From contig JADJAA010000001.1 in the NCBI GenBank assembly GCA_016704485.1, forward strand, positions 372,001 through 436,000: a stretch of 64,000 nucleotides of DNA, in the 5' to 3' direction. The stretch comes from Flavobacteriales bacterium (GTDB lineage: Bacteria; Bacteroidota; Bacteroidia; Flavobacteriales_F; PHOS-HE28). Position 1 is the stretch's first letter. The number at the start of each line of letters is the position of its first letter. Below the pieces are notes generated by a model. The model was not told the DNA's origin. It did not search any database and saw only the letters and a program-made list of their open reading frames with translations. The position numbers and the translations under genes are program-made. Positions 1 through 10,987 of the stretch are shown here, piece by piece.

Positions 1-1614
1 ATGTGTACAACCCGTTGGTTATGTAGCAGACAACAGCGATTGCGACGACACCCAGAACCTGTATGCTGATGGCGACGGTGACGGATACGGTGCGGGCGTG
101 CCTATAGCTTGTGGTGTTGCGAACAACGCTGATGATTGCCCTACGGTATTCGGCGCAGTCGGTGGTGCTTGCGATGCTGGACCAGCCTTCGTGCTTGGTG
201 AGTTGAATGCTAGCTGCGCCTGTGTGGGTGTTGCTTGCACGACCAACTTGAATCTGGATGTGACCATGCCGGCCTTTGGTACACTACCTACTTGGCAATT
301 ACGTGATGCTGGCACCAACCTGCTCGTACAGAGCGGTGGTGGCGGATTCGGTTTCGCTGGTATCAACCCAACGACCACATGCTTGCCTGATGGAACCTTC
401 AAACTGATCGTGAATGGTATGCCTTCAGGTGGTGCTTATGTATTGCGCACCAGCGGTAACTACGAGCACACGCATCATTGATAGCAAACCGCGACCAACG
501 GAAGTACACAGGTTATCGAGTTCAACACCACACCTATGATCCTGAGTTCAACAGGAGCTGTGCACATCCCAGTAGGACCAGCGGAGCTTCTTTTCACAAG
601 CTGCGACAAACCATTTTGGAAAGCAGGTGAATACGTTGTTGTGAATGAAGATGCTGATGTTGCCGCGACCTGGGTGCCTAACGCTCCCAATAGCGCGCAA
701 TCCGCAACTTCCGGTTACGACTTCTGGATCTACAACCCGAACGGTGGATACAGTTACATTCGTCAGCGTCGCAATAACGTATCGGACAACTTCGGTGCTG
801 TTGGTTCTGCACGCACGTGCCACATGAAAGTGAACAACTGGGCTAGTGCGAGCCATATCCCGAACAATGTGAAAATGAACATTCGTGTTCGTGCTGTAGT
901 GAACAATGTACCGAAGAACTGGGGACCAGCATGCCGTTTCGTACGTGACGAGGCCTTGGCCATCTGCCCTCCAACAAAACTCTTCGATGTACCAGGATTC
1001 CCTCAGTTCTATAGCTGTGGTGTAACCCGTGCTTTCACTTCGAACGCAACGGACAGGCTCTATTCACGTCCAGTAACTGGTGCTAACAAATACAAATTCA
1101 CCATCACCAGTGCCGAGTTGGCAACGCCTATCGTAAAGATCGTAAGCACCTACTACCTGAACTTGGGATGGACATCTGGGCCGCTCATGAATGATGGTGA
1201 GACCTATGATGTAACCGTACAAGCCTCCTTCAATAATGGTGCTTCATATTGTATTGTAGGTGAAATTTGCTTGGTGACCATCAACAACAATGCGATCGCT
1301 GGCCAACAGAACATTGCGTTGAATGAAAAAGGTTCCGCATTGAACCTATGGCCGAACCCGAACAACGGTGATCGTTGAACATGAGCCTGCATTGCAGACC
1401 AGATTCGTTCATTAGCACGGTGAGCATGGACATCTTCGACCTTAGCGGTAAGCGCATGATCGCGCGCACTGTTGGCATCCAGGATGGCCTTATCAACACC
1501 ACCATTGATCTCTCCCGCAGTTCTGCGGGAGGCGACCTTGCTGATGGTATGTACGTGGTAAAAGTTACTGCTGGCGATGAAGTCTTCACACAACGTATGG
1601 TGATCCAGAAGTAA
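1..1614 (+). pseudogene. T9SS-sorted MopE-repeat surface protein 1, 5' truncated and frameshifted
   Basis: This is the 3' part of a large secreted protein; the start lies before the window. Reading from base 2, it opens with a MopE-type metal-binding unit (ADGDGDGYG followed by a CGVANN segment). The ~300-residue cysteine-containing module shared with the three downstream paralogs follows, and then a T9SS type A sorting domain (MDIFDLSGKR ... QRMVIQK). Proteins of this kind cross the outer membrane through the type IX system and are anchored or released at the surface. The frame is broken twice. Near 470-490 two stops (TGA TAG at 479-484) appear, but the same frame resumes, so one extra and one missing base compensate. 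Near 1374 one base is missing compared with the paralogs, and the last ORF (1375-1614) carries the sorting domain. A 15-bp palindromic insert lies in the sorting domain (see findings). The family is clear by comparison with the neighbours; the ligand or substrate is unknown. Confidence 0.8.
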
Positions 1615-1654
1615 GGATAAACTTTCGATCTTCGGTTCGTAGCAAATTCAAAGA

Positions 1655-1686
1655 CCCCCGTGCCGAAAGGTGCGGGGGTTCTTGTT
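1655..1686 (+). terminator. Rho-independent terminator, repeated cassette copy 1
   Basis: A 10-bp stem, CCCCCGTGCC against GGTGCGGGGG (with two G-U pairs in RNA), closes on a GAAA tetraloop and is followed by a T-rich tail. The same hairpin occurs after paralogs 2 and 3. Confidence 0.9.
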
Positions 1687-2081
1687 ATGGGCCAGGTGCT
1701 GATCGGATCAACTCTGTTCCCGGAACCGATCTCTGATCCAGTAGTACATGCTCATGGTTCCCAACGTATGGATCCGACTCTCGCTATCCACGTATTGCGC
1801 ATCACACCGAAACGGACGGATCACCGAATGATGCTGGCTCGCTTAACATAGCGTATATCAAAGTTCATTGTTGCGTGGCCAAAAGACGCATTGGCAACCA
1901 ACAGCATGTCGGTTCGTCCAATCCTGTCGTACTGAATTTATGAATATTGGTGGCTTCAATTATTTTATTCACAATACTTGACTTGGGCGGCGAGACCATA
2001 TACTTTAGCATCGCTGTACGTGCATTTTCAGTCGACCAATAAGGTGAAAAAGGATGACGAACGCAGTTTTAATTGATCATA
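1687..2081. other. Intergenic region with no supported gene
   Basis: Only short ORFs of less than 65 codons, without plausible protein character, are present. It is AT-richer than the genes around it and presumably contains the promoter of the second paralog; no convincing TAnnTTTG box was picked out. Confidence 0.5.
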
Positions 2082-2168
2082 AAAAACACGCTCCCTTGGA
2101 CTTCATTCTTGACTCTTCCATCCCTTCTTTACTGACCACGATCCTGGATGCATCCAGGGCGTGTTTTT
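2082..2168. repeat. Long-range inverted repeat with an internal 16-bp palindrome
   Basis: The left arm (2082-2100, starting AAAAACACGC) pairs with the right arm (2153-2168, ending GCGTGTTTTT) with two bulged bases, enclosing a loop of about 50 nt. Inside, 2143-2158 is the perfect palindrome CCTGGATGCATCCAGG. Its second half overlaps the right arm, so the two structures exclude each other. The right arm ends in five T residues, like an intrinsic terminator. It lies 174 bp upstream of the start of paralog 2. It could be an attenuator, a small RNA end or a chance structure. Confidence 0.5.
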
Positions 2169-2341
2169 CCAATAAGTCCTCGTTATGGGCTAATTCCCTT
2201 TACGTCACTTTCCCGTAGTAAAAAAGCAAACGAATGACACATAACAAGAACTCAACATCCATTCGGACGGTGAACGTCCAGATGGAGGAAAAGCTCAGAT
2301 CTACTCTCCTAGTCTTTAACACAAACCAAAACCCAAAATCA

Positions 2342-5300
2342 ATGAAGCATAACTACACTTGGAATAGACCGCTCCGCGCGGTGCGAAAGCTGGCGGGCAT
2401 TCTCACGCTGAGCGCGATCGGTGCGTTGTTCACGACGAATGCGGATGCCCAGTACTGCAATACCGCGACCTCGAACGATGCGATCACAGTGACCACGGTC
2501 AGCCAGAATACGGCCTCATATAGCAGCGGTCGAAGGGCGTTCAACTTTACCACGGTGGCCGGGCGCACTTACACCTTCGCCACCTGTGGGCTCACCTCAA
2601 GCGATACGTACCTGCGTTTGTACTCAACAGGCAACGGCGGTACGCAACTCGCATTCAACGACGATGGGTGTGGTACGCAATCGACGTTCAGCTATACTGA
2701 GACCGTTAATTCCACCCGCTCCATACTGGTGACAAGGTACACATCCGGAAATCCTACGTGCACGGTTCTGAATGCTGCCACACGTGTGAGCTACTACTAC
2801 ACCGCGCCAGCTCCGCCAGCTCCGTGTTTCACCGCACCGAATGGCGAATATCCAACAGGTGCCCAATCGGTCGTTTGTGATGGCGTCCCGCACGATGTGT
2901 CCTTGGCCTGCGGTTATGCCGGCGAATACACCACCATGAACCTCACCTCGGGCGTACTCTACACCTTCACCAGCAGTGTGGCCTCGGATTGGATCGCGTC
3001 GACAACAGTGCTGGTACCGTCGGTTACGCTTTCGGTACGGGCCGGTGAATTACACCCCTACTACTTCGACCACTTACCGTTTCTATACGCACACCAGTTC
3101 TGGTTGTGGTGCGGAGAGCGTTTGCCGGATCCGATACGTGCAGTGCAGCGCTCCACCTGCCCCATGCGCCGCACCGACCACCGCACCTTACACTATTTGC
3201 CAAGGAGGATCCGTACCAAATGGTGAAGGACTTACGGGAACCGTTTGCGCGGAGTCCACACTTGCGTTCGGCTCAGTTCTCGCCTTCCCCAGTGCGCCCT
3301 TCGAGAGCGATGGCACCACACCCATTCTGCAAAGCACCTTGACCGTGCCCGCGTTGCCCACAGGCGGCTGTAGTGACAGGCGTGCGGTTCATCTTGACCA
3401 ACATCACGGCAACGGGTGGGTCCTACCTGAGCGAGATCCGATTGGACGTTAGCGGCTTGATCACCGGTACCGGTGTCGCTATTCCAGGTGCTGCTGCGGC
3501 TTCCGGGAATATACCATCACACACCTTTACTATTGCTGGTCCCTTCCCCGGCTGGGAAAACGGTGGCAGCATTGCCGTTTCAATGTATGAGAGCTTTAAC
3601 GATGCTGTTGTGCCTGATGCGACCATCGCGAGCATGAGCCTTGAACTAGATTACACCATGCCCACCCCGGTCTGGTTCGCTGCCTCAACGGGTGGCGCTC
3701 CCGTGGGTGGCGGTGTGGTCTTCGACCCGGTAACTGCCGGCGCAGTGGACGCGAACACACCGGGTAACACCACGTTCTATGCGCAGTGCGATCTGGATAA
3801 CTGCATCGGCACATTACGTGCTCCGGCGGTCTTCACCGTCACTGCTACTCCTTCAGCGAGCATCAGCTATAATGGTTCACCCTATTGCAGCGATGCAGGT
3901 ACCGCTACAGTGACCTTCTCGGGAACCACTGGTGGCACATACACGGGCACGGCGGGCTTAGTGATCAACGGTTCCACGGGTGATGTGGATCTCGATGCCA
4001 GCACGGCGGTTGCCCATACGGTAACCTACACGGTTGCTCCGGCAGGTGGTTGCGCACAATACCAGACCACGGCGGGCATCACCATCACGGATGCTCCTTC
4101 GGCGAGTATCAGTTATGCTGGTTCACCCTATTGCAGCGATGCAGGTACCGCTACGGTTACCTTCTCGGGAACCACTGGTGGCACATACACGGGCACTGCG
4201 GGCTTGGTGATCAATGGCTCCACGGGTGATGTGGACCTCGCTGCCAGCACGGCGGTTGCGCATACGGTCACCTACACGGTTGCCCCGGCAGATGGTTGCG
4301 CCCAATACCAGACCACGGCGGGCATCACCATCACCCCCACACAGACGTACTATGCTGATTTAGATGGTGATGGCTTTGGTGATCCGAACGACGCGGTGGA
4401 TGCGTGCACCCCACCCGCAGGATACATTGCCGACAATAGCGATTGTGATGACACTCAGAACCTTTACGCTGATACGGACGGGGATGGTTACGGAGCAGGT
4501 GCGCCAGTAGCGTGTGGAGTAGACAATAATGATGATGATTGTCCTACTACATTCGGGATCGTCGGAAGTGCTTGCGATGCTGGTCCTGGATTTGTTCTGG
4601 GTCAATTGAATGCAAGCTGTAATTGTGTCGGTGTGCAGTGCACCACGGACCTTACCTTGGATATCACAATGCCTGCGTTCGGCACATTACCGACATGGGA
4701 ATTACGTGAAGATGCAACCAACATTCTGGTACAGAACGGTGGCGGCGGATTCGCGAACCCTAGGTATCAATCAGCAGTTCACCTGTTTGCCTGATGGTAA
4801 ATTCAGGTTGAGCGTGAGCGGTGTTCCAGCTGGAGGTTCCTACATGCTACGCACCAGTGGAAACCCTGGTACGCGTATCATTGACAACATCACTGCGACT
4901 GCTGGAACAACTTCAGTAACAGCGTTCACTACTACACCTGCTGCTCTTAGTTCCAATGGCGCAGTCCAGGTACCAATTGGTCCTAACGACCTGCTTTTCA
5001 CAAGTTGTGATAAAACCTTCTGGAAAGCGGGCGAATACCTCGTGTGCAATGAAGATGCCGCTGTTGCTGCTGACTACAATGGTGGCGGTGCTGCTGGAGC
5101 AGATAGTGGCTATGACTTCTGGTTCTACAACCCGAACGGTGGATACAGCTACATCCGCCAGCGCAGGCACAACGTTTCAGACAACTTTGCGAACATCGGT
5201 TCTGCTCGTACGTGCCACATGAAAGTGAACAACTGGGCAGTAGCTAACCATATCCCGGACGGCGTTAAACTCAACGTTCGTGTGCGTGCTGTAGTGAACA

Positions 5301-5989
5301 ATGTTCCTGCGAACTGGGGTCCTGCTTGTCGCTTTGTAAGGGATGAGGCCTTGGCCGCTTGCCCTCCAACTAAATTGTTCGATGTACCTGGAAACCCACA
5401 GTTCTATAGCTGTGGTGTAACACGTCAGTTCGTCAACAATACAGCGAACCGCATCTATGCACGTCCTGTTAGTGGTGCGAACAAGTACAGGTTCACCTTC
5501 TCCAGTGGTGAGGGTACGTTCTCCCGTTTGAGCAACTACTACTACATGAACTTGGGATGGTCCGGTCTGCCAACACTTGCAGCAAGCGGAACATACGAAA
5601 TTACCGTAGAAGCGTCATTGAACAACGGCGCAACCTATTGTGTTGTTGGTGATGTATGTCTGGTAACAATTGTTCCTACTGCGATCGGCGGAAACCAGAA
5701 TGCAACGTTGGACAACAATGGCGCAGCGTCATTGAACATGTGGCCGAATCCGAACAACGGTGAGTTGTTGAATGTAAGCTTGCACATTACGGATCCGTTC
5801 ATCAACACGGTGAGCATGGACATCTTCGACCTCAGCGGCAAGCGCATGATCGCGCGTACTGTTGGCATTCAGGATGGCGTGCTCAACACCACCATTGATC
5901 TCAACGGCGACTTAGCTGTTGGTATGTACATGGTAAAAGTTACTGCTGGTGAAGAAGTATTCACACAGCGTGTGGTGATCCAGAAGTAA
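2342..5989 (+). pseudogene. T9SS-sorted MopE-repeat surface protein 2, frameshifted
   Basis: Start chosen at the ATG at 2342, which gives a classical signal peptide (basic MKHNYTWNRPLRAVRKL, hydrophobic core, ADAQ cleavage site); the ORF itself opens 36 codons earlier. Order of parts: a PPC-like beta domain (about 2450-2800), repeated YTFTSS...YRFYTH segments, Ig-like modules including two nearly identical 82-residue copies (3848-4339), two MopE-type units (ADLDGDGFG, ADTDGDGYG), the shared cysteine-rich module, and a T9SS sorting domain ending QRVVIQK. Four frame breaks are visible by comparison with paralogs: a missing base near 2996, another near 3040, another near 3355-3372, and an extra A near 4762. 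Without them the product would be about 1,215 residues. The role is presumably surface adhesion or matrix formation; this is inference from architecture, not from a characterised homolog. Confidence 0.8.
3848..4339 (+). repeat. Two tandem 246-bp coding repeats in paralog 2
   Basis: Two consecutive units of 82 codons, each starting at the PSASISY segment and running through YCSDAG, TFSGTTGGTYTG and AQYQTTAGITIT. They differ at only a handful of residues (for example YNGSP and YAGSP). They look like Ig-like beta-sandwich modules of the kind found in T9SS substrates. Confidence 0.85.
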
Positions 5990-6029
5990 GGATCGACCTG
6001 CGATCCTCGGATCGTAACAAATACAAAGA

Positions 6030-6063
6030 CCCCCGTGCCGAAAGGTGCGGGGGTTCTTGTTTT
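6030..6063 (+). terminator. Rho-independent terminator, repeated cassette copy 2
   Basis: Same GAAA-capped 10-bp G/C-rich hairpin as after paralog 1, with a T-rich tail. The preceding ~35 bp are also nearly identical to the region before copy 3. Confidence 0.9.
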
Positions 6064-6503
6064 GTGCAATAATGATCAATCATTGTCCATTGCGCCAATT
6101 TGATCCATTTTGAGGTTTCTTTCCTATTTGATCAGCACCAGCACTGCATTCCTGAATTTATTCACTCAAAACACTTTTCTCGCCTCCAAGTGGTAACCCC
6201 GAGCTTCGAAACTTATTAATGATAGGTTCTCGCAACTATTATCCCTAAGGGTCCGTACAACATCTACCGATCATGGTTATCATTCAACCCACTCTCCACC
6301 TATTTGATCCAAATAAGTAACTGAACTTCAGTTGCTTGCAACGCCAACTTCCCTCTTTTTCGGAGTCTCTTAAAACTGATGAATCGGTTCGTCGATGGTT
6401 ATCTATGATTCGTCGACGTAAATACATCATCCGTCTAATAATAAACTTGACAGCGCTTTCTAAAATGATGAATCTTGCACCCATTAAACCCTAAGATCTC
6501 CCA
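6064..6503. other. Intergenic region with no supported gene
   Basis: AT-rich spacer between paralogs 2 and 3. No ORF with protein-like composition was seen. It should contain the promoter of paralog 3, but no strong -7 box could be singled out. Confidence 0.5.
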
Positions 6504-9500
6504 ATGATGAAGAGCTCTAAAACACGAACAACACGAAAATGGTCCTTTGGACCATGGCTAGTAGTGGCCCTCCTACTTTTAACCCAGTTGGTCAGTGCAC
6601 AGATAACCAACACGTATAACAGCTCTGGCACTTTCGTAGTACCAGCTGGCGTATCGCAGGTAACAGTTGAATGTTGGGGTGGCGGTGGCCATGGAAGCAC
6701 GCGTACATCGAATGGAGCTGGTGGCGGTGGAGGTGGTGGTGCCTATTCCCGATCGACCATTTCCGTGATCGAAGGCAATTCATACACGTATACTGTGGGT
6801 GCTGGAAGTAATTCGGCATCACCAGGGGGCGATTCGTGGTTCCTTAACGCCACAACGGTCATGGCCGAAGGTGGAAATTCAGTGGCCAACAACACTCCTG
6901 CTGGTGCAACCGGTGGAGCAGCGGGTACGGGCTTTGGTACTGTTAAATACAGTGGTGGTAATGGTGCTGCAGGCGGATCAACAGGTGGAGGTGCTGGCTC
7001 ATCTGCCGGTACTGCTGCTGCTGGGGCCAACGGCTCTGGGCAGAACGGCGGGAATGCTCCTGTTGGTGGTGGTGATGGCGGGGATGGTGGAAATGCTGGA
7101 TTCCTTGCAGGTGCGGGCGTTGCAGGATCTGCTCCTGGTGGTGGTGGAGGTGGTGCCGAAAAAAACACCTTTTCCGGTAACCAGAATGGCGGGAACGGCG
7201 CAACCGGTCGCGTAGTACTTACCTATACACCATGCTCTGGACCAACTGTTTCCGTGGCACCGGGTTCGCCTACCATATGTGCTGGAGCAAGCGTTGTGCT
7301 AACGGCCTCCGGTGCTTCCGCAAGTTATTCATGGTCGCCTGGCACAGGGTTGAGTTCGACTTCCGGTGCTGTGGTTACAGCAAACCCAACATCGACCACG
7401 ACCTACACCGTGACCGGTTTGAATACGGGTTGTTCCATACCCGGCACAACTACGGTAACCGTAACGGTAACTCCGGCACCCACTGTTCCGGTGATGTCAC
7501 CGACAAGCGTCACGACATGCTCTGGCTCACCTACAGTACTGAGTGCGTCATCGACCACATCAGCAACCGTAATATCCTCGCCATTCAATAGCACAGGAGG
7601 GCCGGCTAACATAACCACCGGTGCAGCGCAGAACGCCACCACCTACCCATTCAACAACACAGTGAGTGGACTTCCGATATCTGGTGTAACGGTAGAATCG
7701 GTCACTATAAACGGCATTACCCATACTTTCCCTGATGATCTGGACATCTTACTTCAATCCCCTACAGGTACGAACGTGATCCTGATGTCCGACGTGGGTG
7801 GTACTAACGATCTAGCCGCTGTGAACTACACCTTCGAAACGGGATCTCCGGCAATGTCCGATGCCGGTGCCAACGCAGCGGGAAGCTACGCTCCAACGAA
7901 CATCGGAACTCCCGATGATTGGCCAACAGCTCCTGGACCAGGAGCAATTTCAGCCAAGCTTCACCGACACTCACCTCTTTTCAGGAAACTTTAACGGGGT
8001 ATGGAAGCTGCTTATACGTGATGATGCGTCTGGTGATGGAGGATCTATCGCAAATTGGAGCATTACGTTCAGCTATCCGGCTACAGTTAGCTATGCTTGG
8101 TCACCGAACATCGCGCTTAGCGCGACGACCGGAGCAAGTGTTACAGCTTCGCCAACCAGTACACAAGCCTATATGGTCACTGTCTCACATACGGCGAACA
8201 GTTGTACCCGCACAGGTAACGTTACCGTTACAACGGTGACACCTCCGAGCGCAGGTACGAATGGAACGCTGATCACCTGTAGCAATGCAGCACCTTCCAG
8301 CCTATTCGCCCAATTAGGTGGAACACCGAACGGCGGCGGCACATGGAGCGGACCCAGCGCGGTGAGTGGTGGGATGTACAACCCCGCGACCATGAACCCT
8401 GGTGTTTATACTTACTTAGTAACTGCTGCACCCTGTTCGCCCGATTCGGCAACTGTGACCGTAACGGAAAACACCGCTACACCTTGGTATGCAGATAACG
8501 ACAGTGATGGCTTCGGCGACGCCGGTGATATGGTATTGGCCTGTGCGGCCCCTGGCGGATATGTGGCCAACAGCACGGATTGCGATGACACACAGGAACT
8601 CTATACGGATGCGGACGGTGACGGCTTCGGTGCTGGAGCTCCGGTTGCATGTGGTGTTGCGAACAACTTGGATTGTAATGATGCTGCGGTCCTGCACGCT
8701 GATGTGGATGGCGATGGATTCGGCGCAGCCGCCAATGCTCCTTGTGGTATCGCGGACAATAGTGATTGCGATGATACCCAATTTGCTTTACATGGATGAT
8801 GATGGTGACGGTTTCGGAGCAGGTGCTCCAGTTGCCTGCGGTGTAGCCGACAACACTGATTGTGACGATTCTCAGAATCTTTATGCCGACGGTGATGGTG
8901 ACGGTTTCGGAGCAGGTGCTCCAGTAGCTTGCGGTGTAGCCAACAACACGGATTGTAACGATGCGCAACTCCAATACACGGATGCGATGGTGACGGTTTC
9001 GGAGCGGGTTCGCCTGTAGCATGCGGTGTTGCTGATAACACGGATTGTGACGATTCACAGAACCTCTATGCGGATACCGATGGTGATGGCTATGGAGCCG
9101 GTGCTCCAGTAGCGTGCGGTGTTGCCGATAACACGGATAATTGCCCTACTACATTCGGGATCGTTGGAAGTGCTTGCGATGCTGGTCCAGGATTCGTTCT
9201 GGGCCAACTGGATGCTACCTGCGCGTGTGTTGGTGTACAATGCACTACGAACCTGACCTTGGATATCACAATGCCTGCGTTCGGTACGTTACCGACATGG
9301 GAATTACGTGAAGATGCAACCAACATTCTGGTACAAAGTGGTGGCGGCGGATTCGCAAATCCAGGGATCAATCAACAGAATACCTGTTTGCCGGATGGTA
9401 AATTCAGGCTGGTCATGGGTGGTGTTCCTGCTGGTGGTTCTTACATGCTACGCACCAGTGGAAACCCTGGTACGCGCATCATTGATAACAGCGCCACGAC

Positions 9501-10590
9501 CGCTGGAACAACTTCTGTTTCACCTTATAACACTACACCTGCTACACTTAGCTCCAATGGTGCAGTGCAGATACCCGTTGGTACGAACGACCTGCTCTAT
9601 ACGAGTTGCGATAAAACCTTCTGGAAAGCGGGCGAATACCTCGTGTGCAACGAAGATGCCGCTGTTGCTGCCGACTACAATGGTGGCGGTGCTGCTGGAG
9701 CAGATAGTGGTTATGACTTCTGGTTCTACAACCCGAACGGTGGATACAGCTACATCCGTCAGCGTCGTAACAACGTATCGGACAACTTCGCGAACGTTGG
9801 TTCTTCACGTACGTGCCACATGAAAGTGAACAACTGGGCAGCTGCGAACCATATTCCGAACGGTGTGAAACTCAACGTTCGGGTGCGTGCTGTTGTGAAC
9901 AATGTTCCTGCGAACTGGGGTCCTGCGTGCCGCTTTGTAAGGGATGAGGCTTTGGCAGCTTGCGCTCCTACTAAGTTGTTCGATATACCTGGATATCCAC
10001 AGTTCTATAGCTGTGGTGTCACACGTCAGTTCGTCAACAATACAGCGAACCGCATCTATGCACGTCCTGTTAGTGGTGCGAACAAGTACAAGTTCACCTT
10101 CTCAAGTGGTGAGGGTACGTTCTCTCGCATTAGCAACTTCTATTATGTGAACTTGGGTTGGTCTGGTCTACCAACGCTGGCCGTGAGCGGAACATACGAG
10201 GTTACCGTGCAAGCATCATTGAACAACGGCGCAACCTATTGTGTAGTTGGTGATGTGTGTCTGGTAACAATTGCTCCTCCTGCGATCGGCGGAAGCCAAA
10301 ATGCAGCGTTGGACAACAATGGCACAGCATCACTGAACATGTGGCCGAACCCGAACAACGGTGATGTATTGAATGTGAGCCTACATATTTCGGATCCGTT
10401 CATCAGCACTGTTACCATGGACATCTTCGACCTCAGTGGTAAGCGCATGATCGCGCGCACTGTTGCTATCCAGGATGGTGTTCTCAACACAACCATCGAT
10501 CTCAACGGCGACCTAGCTGTTGGTATGTACATGGTGAAGGTTACTGCAGGTGAGGAAGTCTTCACACAGCGTGTGGTGATCCAGAAGTAA
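6504..10590 (+). pseudogene. T9SS-sorted glycine-rich / P-domain / MopE-repeat surface protein 3, frameshifted
   Basis: The ATG at 6504 opens a signal peptide (basic start, then WLVVALLLLTQLVSAQ). Order of parts: a glycine-rich domain (residues ~50-230, many GGGG runs), an Ig/PKD-like domain (AGASVVLTASGA...YSWSPGTG), and a proprotein-convertase P-like domain (DLDILLQSPTGT ... FNGVWKLLIRDDASGDGG). Another YAWSP Ig-like domain, seven MopE-type units (DxDxDGxG), the shared cysteine-rich module and a T9SS sorting domain follow. Three frame breaks are seen: near 7941-7950 (inside the P-like domain), near 8779 (a MopE unit) and near 8985 (a missing G in ACGGATGCGATGG). Repaired length is about 1,360 residues. 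The P-like domain and calcium-type loops suggest a calcium-stabilised surface protein; the function is not identified. Confidence 0.8.
8486..9138 (+). repeat. Seven tandem 31-codon MopE-type metal-binding repeats
   Basis: Units with the pattern DxDxDGFG-AGAPVACGVADN-TDCDD repeat with a period of about 93 bp. They resemble the Cu-binding_MopE / thrombospondin type 3-like calcium loop family. Two of the three frameshifts of this gene fall here. Confidence 0.85.
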
Positions 10591-10630
10591 GGATCAACCT
10601 GCGATCCTCGGATCGTAACAAATACAAAGA

Positions 10631-10664
10631 CCCCCGTGCCGAAAGGTGCGGGGGTTCTTGTTTT
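10631..10664 (+). terminator. Rho-independent terminator, repeated cassette copy 3
   Basis: Identical CCCCCGTGCC-GAAA-GGTGCGGGGG hairpin with a T-rich tail, 40 bp after the stop of paralog 3. Confidence 0.9.
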
Positions 10665-10987
10665 GTGGCACTAACATGTAATGAACAGTGCCGTTACATT
10701 TTTATATTTCAACCAACAGATTACCAACGTTATGGACATTGCGCGGAAATGCACAGCCTTATCCATCGCGAAATCCCGAATGTTGTGTAGGGTAAGAAGA
10801 CCACATCGAATATATCCGGAAGATGTACAGAGATCAGAAAAAAGTTCGATCATTGTTACAAAAGGATCGGTCCACGATCAAGGGAACTACCATTCGTCAC
10901 CCTTTTATCTATTGAACTGTCTTACAATTGCGCGCAATTCAAGGAATGACACGATAGGGTCATTTCAAAACCATTGAATTAGAACAC
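10665..10987. other. Intergenic region with no supported gene
   Basis: Spacer before paralog 4. A 98-codon ORF on the plus strand has no protein-like features (no signal, no hydrophobic pattern) and is not called. Confidence 0.5.

Noticed and set aside
1660..1851. 63-codon ORF after paralog 1
   Set aside because: It begins inside the terminator hairpin and has no protein-like features.
6743..7168. Long minus-strand ORF rich in Pro and Ala
   Set aside because: It is the complement of the glycine-rich coding region of paralog 3; the composition is what the reverse complement of GGN codons gives.
8416..9058. Several minus-strand ORFs across the MopE repeats
   Set aside because: Periodic antisense shadows of the 93-bp coding repeats, without start context or homology.
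8486..9138. Tandem 93-bp repeats considered as a CRISPR-like or satellite array
   Set aside because: They are in frame, encode the DxDxDG metal loop, and have no spacers; they are protein repeats.
10681..10977. 98-codon plus-strand ORF between paralogs 3 and 4
   Set aside because: No signal peptide, no hydrophobic pattern and codon use unlike its neighbours; most likely chance.
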